Shown: positions 50,333 to 60,000 of the stretch, piece after piece | How positions within the stretch are numbered: the first letter of the stretch is position 1 | Layout: each line of letters starts with the position of its first letter | DNA from: Plutella xylostella | Lineage: Eukaryota > Arthropoda > Insecta > Lepidoptera > Plutellidae | Reading direction: 5' to 3' | NCBI RefSeq assembly: GCF_932276165.1 | Contig: NC_063993.1 | Coordinates: forward strand, 878,001-942,000 | Length of the DNA: 64,000 nucleotides | Notes under the pieces: generated by a model | Databases searched by the model: none | Seen by the model: only the letters and a program-made list of their open reading frames with translations | Told to the model about the DNA's origin: nothing | Program-made: the position numbers and the translations under genes

Positions 50333-50558
50333 GGGCGCCTTCAAATTAGTCGCTAAGTGTCGCGCGGCTACAGCGCTGCTGCAGCGCTGCAGCCGCGCTG
50401 CTGTCTAAATTCCATATAAATTATTAACGCGCGACTGCAGCGCTGCTGCGGCGCTGCAGTCGCGCATATTTAAATTACAAAATTTATATGGATTTTGACA
50501 GCAGCGCGGCTACAGCGCTGCAGCCGCGCGACACTAAGCGACTAATTTGAAGGCGCCC
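50333..50558. mobile_element. Harbinger-type MITE (226 bp)
   Basis: The ends GGGCGCCTTCAAATTAGTCG at 50333 and the reverse complement at 50558 are inverted repeats of about 45 bp. The element is flanked by TTA on both sides (50330-50332, 50559-50561), the target duplication of PIF/Harbinger. The interior is packed with GCAGCGCTGC palindromes in both orientations. Its termini differ from the 2148-4845 element, so it belongs to another family. Confidence 0.85.
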
Positions 50559-51544
50559 TTAAACTACAATTTGTAGTTAAGTTTTATGTTTCACACCGTC
50601 GTCGTCGCTGTCTTCTGAAACTTGTCCACACCACATGTTAATTTTTGATTCATATTACTTATACATTTCTTAAAATTTAATGCACATTGCATATTGAACT
50701 CAGAGGTGCTCTGAAAAGTATCAATCAAAATTATAAGATTTATTATTAATTCAGAATAGATTTCATGTTTTCCCGTAATATTATTTTCTTGATAAGTACA
50801 TTATTTACTTTTACGTAAAGTAAAGTAAAGTTATTTACTCGTACTCTTAACACAAAAAATACCAAATATTGGGATACAGTTTGAATGTACCTAGCACATA
50901 AAAATTACAATTGTTTATTTTTTATCAAATACAACTCGGATCTTACCTAGTCGTAACTATCTACTTAATGTTGTATAAATTTTATCATATTTTCATAGGT
51001 CATCGTGCCAAAAATGCTCTCTATAAGGAAATATTGTGAATTATAAATTATATTATAAATAACTGTTATTTTGTATTTATAACTGAATGTACCTGATTGT
51101 TAAACATATTAAAACATTCCGAATCTCTTTATTTCAATTTGTTTTCTATAGCTTTACATTTAAGTGGGTTCATGTGTTTAAAAGGCCTATAACACTGTAT
51201 AGCAAAATTGGAATAAATAATTATCATTATTAAAGTTTTTTTCTTTAGAATCATTACTACGAATCATACACTCGAGTCAGCAGCGTTCTACATCATGCTA
51301 CGTACATTATTCTAGACTCACCTCCTACCCCCACGGACCTAGGGTTTCGACTCCGAAATGTAGGTAAGTACTCTCCTAGTTGTATTGGCGGCAGTTCATC
51401 GGCCTCTAAGGAGGTAAATGAAAGGGCGTTTCTCTAGACCCCAGGTGCGTGCGTACCACAATAGTAACTGCCCCCCTATAAACTATATCACCTACTCTGT
51501 GCCCCACTACTTGGTGCGGGACCAAGGAACATAATACTTCTCTA
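50559..51544. other. AT-rich intergenic stretch
   Basis: No gene or named repeat that I can support. Confidence 0.35.
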
Positions 51545-51679
51545 AAGGTGCGTACAAACCGGCCAAACGAAGGCGATCAAACGGGTTTCGTTGACCTTCG
51601 TTCCTGCTACCTGCCCTGTATTATGTATGATAAATATCCATAGTTGGGCGTTCATTGGGCCGGTCTGTACGCAGCTTAA
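51545..51679. mobile_element. short fold-back element (MITE)
   Basis: The left arm AAGGTGCGTACAAACCGGCC is mirrored by GGCCGGTCTGTACGCAGCTT at the right end; 135 bp in total. A target duplication was not identified. Confidence 0.6.
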
Positions 51680-51755
51680 TGAGGAACTCATTCTAGCGCC
51701 ATAGGCTTTGAATTAAAAAATATATTAATGAACGAATCTTTGCATTTTTGGTGTT

Positions 51756-51923
51756 GTCAACACTGCAGTCCTGTCACCGCTACTACTGTCAACTGATCTG
51801 TCAATCTGTCAAAACAAAGGCGTCAAATCAAATTCTATGTTTTCTGTTTTGTAGTATTGTGTTTGTTGTGTAAAAAACTAAATATTTCCATTATAATAGC
51901 AATATAAATAGGCAAAGAAAGCC
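51756..51923 (+). promoter_or_regulatory. upstream region of TADA1 with clustered GTCAA/TTGAC words
   Basis: GTTGTCAAC, CTGTCAAC, CTGTCAATCTGTCAAAA and GCGTCAAATC occur within about 75 bases upstream of the start codon at 51924. The VAMP7/SNX25 intergenic region has a similar cluster. The binding factor is unknown. Confidence 0.4.
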
Positions 51924-53541
51924 ATGGCGTCCGACACACTAAACATAGCCCGCCGTAAATTAAACGAAGCACTGGGGGATAAAGCCACAAAGTACCTCAA
52001 CCAAATGAAGCTTTGGTTCCGAATGAAACTGACCAAAGAGGAGTTTGACGCCGAGGCCAGGTCCTTGCTCACTGCAGACCAGGTCCACTACCATAATGAG
52101 TTCCTCTTAGCGCTACTGAACAAAGTAGAAGGCCTGGCTGAAACGTCCATGTCGATTGCTCAAGAAAAGGCGAACTCCCATAGCAGAAACAGCCGACGAC
52201 ACAAAAGGACCTCGCGAGGCACATCGGAGAAGTCCAACTTCGAGTCCGCAGACCTGCTGGAGTACCTCGCGCCCAACTCCCCGCCCGGCGCCGGCAGTGA
52301 TGTCGTCAAATATGCTGTACAGGTTTGTGCTATTTGTTTACTGTTTCCTTTTAGTATGTAGAGACTGCAGGGTATACTAACCTTAGGGTTACTCTAAAGA
52401 ATGATATTATTTGTAAACATCTGATAAAAATTTACACATACATTTTACTTATATATTACCAATCTCTGCTGGGCACTCTATACAATCTCAATTGGGCTAG
52501 TCCAATAAATATTTACATACCCATACTCATATTTGCAGGAGATCTTCCTGCCGGACCACGCGCTGGTGGTGGGCCGGTTCATGCTGGCCGCGTGGGAGCT
52601 CGGCCTGGAGGGCGCTGACGACGAGGCCGCTGATCTCATTGTTGTTTCAGTACAGGTTGGTTACTATTTCTGTGTGGTATAAGTAAGTAAGTAAAGTAAG
52701 TTATAATTTTGGTACTTTGTAGTTACTTATATGGTTTTGTTTAGTAATGAGTACCATCGAATTGATTTAACCACTGATAAAATATGACAATGTGTTTGCA
52801 AATATCAAAAGAGTAGTGACTTAATCATTTCACATTGTTACCAACTTCTAATATAGTACCCATAACCTAAACATTCAAACATTTACAGAACTTCCTGAAA
52901 AATGTGATAGCAGCAGTAGTATCCCAACGCAAGGGCTACAAGACACGCAACAAAAACTTCATGTATGATGTTGGCTGCGACATCCCAAACATGTGGCTGC
53001 GGAACACTGCCAACTACTATGACCCTCAGAGCGAGGGGCGGGTGGACCTGGATGATGGGGCTGAGCCACTAGAGCCGAGGTGCCCTCCCACCATCGATGA
53101 GGTTGAACAAGCAACTGCATTTGAGATTGCTTGCAGGTGAGTTTCAGTGATGATTCACGAAAAACTATGAATATGTTTGGTAAAAATCAATGAAAAGCTC
53201 CCTTGGGAAAGCTGAGGTGGATGTCTTGGCATGATTGAGTGCACCTCTGATCACACTTTTTTGTGTGCTATGAGAAATCAGTTTCATCATGTATTGCTTT
53301 CAAACACACTAAACATTCCTTGCACTGTCTTACAATACAATTCATCCTTCCCTTAAACTCATAACTAAAAGCATGGTATTTTTCCCACAGTGCCCCAAAC
53401 CCGAATCCAAACGACGACAAGCTGACTATAGAAGAGTTTTACGACACGCTACTTGTTCATAGAAACGTGATCGCGAGCCACTCCGTCTATGCAGTGAACA
53501 TGGAGAGGTTAGCCGCCCTGCTCAATCATTCCACCTATTAG
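51924..53541 (+). CDS. Tada1: transcriptional adapter 1 (SAGA complex subunit Ada1)
   Basis: Exons 51924-52322, 52539-52655, 52889-53136 and 53391-53541, all GT-AG and phase-consistent (915 bases, 304 residues). The protein starts MASDTLNIARRKLNEALGDK, then LWFRMKLTKEEFDAEARSLL, a conserved SAGA-Tad1 block. A disordered Ser/Arg linker follows, then the histone-fold-like part (EIFLPDHALVVGRFMLAAWE; NFLKNVIAAVVSQRKGYKTR). The end is TIEEFYDTLLVHRNVIASHS, VYAVNMERLAALLNHSTY. Ada1 scaffolds the core of the SAGA histone acetyltransferase coactivator and pairs with a TAF12 histone fold. Length is slightly below the vertebrate protein. Confidence 0.94.
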
Positions 53542-53563
53542 TTTGTAAGCTGTATTTATTGTA

Positions 53564-53606
53564 AATAAAATAGTAATGTTTAAGATTAAGGTTAAAATAG
53601 AATAAA
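53564..53606 (+). terminator. TADA1 poly-A signals
   Basis: Two AATAAA hexamers at 53564-53569 and 53601-53606 lie 23 and 60 bases after the TADA1 stop codon. Confidence 0.6.
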
Positions 53607-54087
53607 GGATTAACAACATTTGAATTCAGGTTTTATATTATAACATTAATATAAATTTATAGTAAGTATTCGTGAAAATGATTGTGAAAGAGGTAGAAGA
53701 ATAGACAACAACAACAAAAATTATGATAAAATAATCGAGAATTACATTAAAATATTGAATATTAAGATTAATTAACACACCAAATTGACTAGTCCATCAA
53801 ATCAACTCTCAAATCTTAACCCATCTAGTATTTATACCGTAGGTATAGTACCTACATAATATATTTAGGATACCTTGCATCTTGCATTCATTCACCCTGA
53901 TAAGAGTATAAACTAACTCACCCTGGTATAATTTATGAAACTTATGAAGTAACTTTTTCAAGATCTATCGCACTTCCTCGATATCATAACATCAGTTTTG
54001 TATATTAATGGTATCCATCCATCATAGGATATGTGGCATTACGCGGAATAGAAATTCCAAAATTATGATTTATAAATAAGGAGCACC
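53607..54087. other. intergenic region between convergent genes
   Basis: AT-rich; probably holds the 3' UTR of the minus-strand Ig-domain gene. No separate feature is seen. Confidence 0.4.
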
Positions 54088-57000
54088 TCAATGTTCATGA
54101 CGAATAGACGTGCTAGGCTCCGATGGAGATTCCACGATCACACTCGGAATAGTCCTTTGAGATCCCATCGGGGTTCTCCCCGTTTCCGCCGGAACCGCCG
54201 CCATTTCGTGCTCTTCCGCCATTTCCGGCGCTTCCGGCCGCGCCCTTCCGGTCAGGAAGGTTTTCTTCTTCCATGCACTGACTCCTAATATGACCAGGAC
54301 AGCGATTGCAGCGATGCTACCGAAGGTGATTCCAGTGACTGATGCTGTCGACATTGTGTAGTAGCCTGGAAAAGGTCAAAGAAATATCTTGTGTATAATG
54401 TATAATGTGCATGTGCAATCATTAATGATTCATTTATTATACACTCTTGAGTCCATCTGGAACAGAGAAACCGACCGCCATCTTAATTTATTTTCTTCAA
54501 CCTTTTTGTACCTAATGCACAGGATCTTGACAGTAGATGGGCATCACACACGGAGGCCTGTGCCTAGGCATCGGACACCTATACTTATAGAAAGTTGCTA
54601 TTTAGGATGCCTCCGATCCGCGAGACCCATCAGATCAGCCGCGCCGACGCGCCGATAGGTATTAGGTTTGTGTAGAAGCCGGGCCGCTAACGCAAATACC
54701 TAATTCTAGCCCTGAACAAATAAAAACTAGTCTCCCATCCGACTCACCCAGCACTTCTAGATGTATAACATCCACATACTCGTTCCCATCATCCAGCCCG
54801 GCGGCGCAGACCCACGCGCCCACATCGTCGTGGCGAGTTGTTTAACGGGCGTTCTACTAATCACAGCGTTTAACGCCCCTTCCACACTTCCACTAATCGT
54901 AGCGTCGGTTTTATGACGAATCGCGATATAGGGACTTAATCACAGCGTCGGTTTTATGACGAATCGCGATATAGGGATTTAATCACAGCGTCGGTTATAT
55001 GACGAATTGCGTTATAGAGATTTTTATTTACCTACATCGATAACGGGCCCGTGCAGCATGGTCAGGATCTTGTGCCAACGGAAACATCATGGTTTTAGCC
55101 TTAATGATCAGAAGAGGAACGTGGATTCGGCTTCAGCTGTCGGACACAGTGCCGGTTTTAGTACTACCAGCGCCCTGAGCGAGATTTATACGGCGCCCCC
55201 TAACTGCCCACGAAATAAGGCGAAGGATAATAATGACAAAACCATTTATGAAAAGAAATAAACATTTATTTAAAAAAAAAACTTTTCTAGCCTTTCTATC
55301 GGTGAACTCTTTTATTAAGTTATGAAAGTCGATGTTTTCAGCAGAGAAGGCGGAGAAAACTCAACAGGGGTTTCCATACTAAAGTCAACAGGACTGAAAA
55401 CAATCGCACTTTTTACCTTTAAATTCGGATAATTTTGTTGGTTTTTCTGTTAAATTTTATCCGCTTGTGCTGGTTGTTTTGGCCATATCTTGGTGAAACC
55501 TAAATCGATTTGATACTGAAATATCTTTTTTGAAAACTTATAAGTTATTATTATAAATTCTTTATTGCACATAAAAACATTGTACAAAGGCGAACTTAAT
55601 GCTAGTAGCATTCTCTACCAGTTAACCTTTGGTGATGTCGAGAAAGTGGTTGGTAGTGCGATAGGCTGAGAGGAGAGAAGTTATTTACTTTAATCGAGAC
55701 ACAGAGATATACTTACTTATACATAATAGCTATACAAATTATATACATACATATATAAATATATTCCTACATTATATTATAATATACCTAATACATAATA
55801 ATAATACAAAATATAATATAATATCATCATCATCAAATAAAATATATTAAAAATCAATTTTGTTGATCGTTCTGCACTTGGAGGTAGTGCTGACGAACTT
55901 TGGCTTTAAAGATGTCTATAGACTTTGTCTGCCGTATATGTAGCGGTAAACTGTTCCACAAGCGAACCGCTGTCACAGTGAATGAATCCGAATACCCTGC
56001 CGCATTATGCTCTGGGGTACGAAAGAGAAGGTTTCGACTTGACCGTTGAGGACGGTCAGAGAAGTCGAAGAACGTGAAGCGTTCTGTTAAGTAGGATGGG
56101 GCACAAGGATTATAAACTATATTATGAATGAGAGATAAAATATGGGCATTCCTTCGGTGTCGGATATTGAGCCACTTGAGTTTATTTCGAATTTCAGTGA
56201 CGTGATCATACTTACGCAGGCCAAAGATATAGCGAATGCACAAGTTGAGGAGACGCTCAAGTCTATCAAGTAGCTCTTCTGTGAGGTCAGGATAGCACAC
56301 ATCTGCATAATCAATAATAGGAAGCAACAGGGAGTTGACTAACGTAACTTTGGTCGAGTATGGCAGGAAATTCTGTAGGCGCTTAAGCCCATGCATGGAT
56401 GCATGGATCTTGCGGCTGATAAGTTGACAATGTTTTAAAGCTTAAGTGCACAAAAAAATATCATATGAAAATTCTTTTTACCCGACTGCCGAAGGAGGAG
56501 GGTAATGTTTTAAATTTAATTTATTTGTGTTTACGTTTTGAATATTTTTTTAAAATGTTCATCTATTTTGAGGTATTGTGTCTAATTTGAATAATGCACA
56601 TTTGATTATTTTAATTAGTGTATTAAGGTGTTACTATTGCAAAACAACCAAAAAAAATACTGAAATATTGCTGGTTTTTTTTAATTCTCGGTTTTAAACA
56701 TATAATTTTGGCAAAAATTTCAAAAAAACTTAAATATTAAATATCTTAGAAATGGTTTAGTTTCGAATAATGCATTATAGGGTTCAATCAACTGGAAATG
56801 CCTTCCTCTATCACCTCTTGAAAGGATCCGGTCCACTTACCAATAACCCTGTAAAGTCAGTTCCAGAGATATTTTATAATACTTTTAATATAAGGCTTTT
56901 AATGTAGTGCTCCGACCGAATGGATTGAGCACTGCGTTCCATTCTAGTGTTGCCAACACATCGTTTTTTTTTTTCGCTTACGGAGATGGGAATATAGGTA

Positions 57001-60000
57001 AAGGGGCGCCGCTTAACGGCGCCCCTTAAAGTCCGGCGCCCCTGGGCGGTCGCCCAACCGCGCCCTACCCTAACGCCGGTACTGGTCGGACACATAAATT
57101 ACCTAGTAACAAAAACTAACTCACCCTGCACTTCCAGATGTATAACATCCACATACTCATTTCCATCATCCAACCCTGCCGCACAGGTCCACGCGCCCAC
57201 ATCGTCGTGGCGCACGCGCCGCACCCGCACCGCGCACGCGCCGCCGTCCAGGGAGCGGTTGGGGGGGAAGTAGTAGCGGCCTAGGATCGCTCTGTGGGTG
57301 ACGAAGATAGGGATTCTTTATGTTTTTATCGTGTCGGTGAGATATGTGAAAGTCTGACGGGTTTGTTAAGGTTGTAGAAGGATTTATTCAGGCAGTCAGA
57401 ATCAGGAATTTAGCTTACCTATGTATATGTTTAACGCTGAATTAGCAATATTTTTTATGCGGTTTCTATAAACAGATAGTCATCTACTTTTTATCTCGGT
57501 ACCTACTCCGGCGGGAAAATATGTTTTTCATAAATATTTCGTAACTCACTTATCCTCAGTAACTTCCGGCGAGATGCTAAACGGGCTGCCACTAGGCGGC
57601 TCGAAGCGGCAGTAGCTGAGCGGGGTGAGGGTCTGCGCCGACACACACAGCAGCGTGGCGGGCCGCGCGTGCACCGCCGTCATGTGGGGCTCCACGGCGG
57701 CTAGCTTGTTTACTATGCGCACTAGAAGGGGTAGAGGCAGGAGTTGACTGACATGAAATGGCCGAATAATACCCTCATTACACCTACACAGTAAAGTGAC
57801 TGTGATCTCGGCCGAGCACTCGGTAAATTGCTAGCCGTTCATTGGTCGAGGATCGGCCGAGTATGCTGTCTCGCCACTCAACTCGGTAGATGTAAGTGTA
57901 ACAAGGGTTTAATGTCCAACAATCGGACTAGCATAAAGTATAGGCTTTATTGAACTCCCTAGAAAAAATACCAAGACTATTTAGATAGGTACTTACATCA
58001 GTGGCGGATTTACCTATAGGCCAAAAAGGCCAGTGCCTAGGGCGGCAGATTTAGAGGGGCGGCAAATTTAGCTATTATTTTTTTAACTGTTTTTTAAAAT
58101 AAATATAGTTGTACAACTGTACATAGTCCATATATAAATAAACGATTAATAAACGCACTATAATATATACTGAGGTACACTTTTGTACTAATGTAATCAT
58201 GAACTTTAAAATATTCTAATAGCGTTTCAATAAAATAAAAAAAAACTCGTAACACAGGATTTTCGGAGCCCAGCACGAGCACCATCTCTCCACAACTTCG
58301 TGTACCTATTATTGTTTTATTACCATGTAGATCGGCTCGTTTCCGAGTTAGAGAAACGGAAAAAGGCCTACCACACGAGTTAAACGAGAAGTTTTCTTTT
58401 CCAACCAAAATGAGTGAATTGTTACCATCGACCCTAACGGAACAAGCCATTTCAGATTTAGTTCAGGAATGCTTACACTTTCAATGCCACGTTTTAAAGT
58501 GTTAGTAATAATGTATGCCATTTGTGACCTACTAAAATATACGGGCAAAAATTTACCTTTGCTGACCATTTCAAACCCTAGTATGAGCCATTGACCATTG
58601 TAAAACACAGTAAGTCACTTATTTTCACTTACTATGTTTTAAAATGGTTGATGGCTCTTACTATGTTTTAATATGGTTTTCGTGGCATTTTTGATATCGC
58701 AGGGTGGAGTTACTAGGTTTTTAGAATTTTTATTTTCGTTTCTGAGCGGTTTTTTGATATTCTGACCCTTTGTTCCCAGCCAGTCACACCTCAACCAGTC
58801 ACACTGTTACTCGTTGGGAATTTTATGTTCAAAATTCCCATCAGTCCACACTCTGTTACTCGTTGAAACACCCTTTTCCTTCATTCCCAACGTGTCACAT
58901 ACAACTGTAACACTGTAACTAGTTGGGACTATGAAAATAAAAATTCCCAACAAGTCACAGTAACTTGTTGGGATTTTCAATGAAGAATTTTCCACCATAG
59001 ACAAAAACCGATTATAGAATAGAATACACTTTATTTGTACACCCCAAAAGAATAATAAAATATACAAGTTGTAACTTAATTTGGATGCGGAAAGCTAAAG
59101 ATCACATCCAGTGGCGTGCTTTGGGAGAGGCCTACGTCCAGCAGTGGACTACTATAGGCTAAAGATGACGAACCTAATTAGGGTACAAAAGGCGGTCTTA
59201 TCACTAAAAGCGATCTCTGCCGGACAACCTTTGGATGGAGGGAATAAGAGATTAAGGTAGATGGCGCTAGTGAAACCTCATCAAGTCTTTTGAGCCAATA
59301 CAAGAGTCCAATGGATCTGAATTCCACCATATGCGATAACTATAATTACTACATGGCTGTTATGCAAATTAGTAATATTAAGTTTTAACTAGTTTAAGTT
59401 TTCCGAATAAAATAAATAAATAAGTACGTAAGTACTAGATCGGTGTTGGTCCCCATAATTTTCGCCATTATTTTGAGATCATCTGCATCTTCCGTCTATG
59501 TCCGAGGCGCGCCCGCGGTGTAAGCGCCAGATCATCATTAATCTGAGGTAGGTACTTCGGAAGTACCTAATTATTTCTTCATGGTGAAGCAGAGCAGATA
59601 TGAGTCGATAGGTAAATATCAAACTGCCATAAAGTCACCTCCACGCAAAATTTGGGAACTGAAAGTTTTCATTTTCTCTATTATTTTGTGGCTACTGCTG
59701 TACTACCCACCCAGTATCTATCTATCATTCATAGAAAAAAAATGATTGGATTTTACAATTCGGTTTTGATTTTATAATTTTATTGTTAACTAGTTTAATA
59801 AAACTTATTTGGTTGTTCGGAATAATTATTTCTATTTTCATACTTTTTCAAGAAACGAAAATAAAAAAAATCGTAATAATAAATGCTTATACACTTATAC
59901 AGTGTGTTGTTTTTCGGACCCAAACTTTAAGGGTTTCTACGAGTAATATCATCGAGAAAAAACCCCCATCGGGTCCGAAAAACAACACACTGTATAAGTC

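Noticed and set aside
54091..54288. Plus-strand Arg/Phe-rich frame
   Set aside because: Antisense shadow of the last Ig-gene exon.
58094..58450. 118-codon minus-strand frame in the hAT element
   Set aside because: Not hAT-transposase-like; the opposite strand gives a slightly more protein-like stretch, so no coding call was made.
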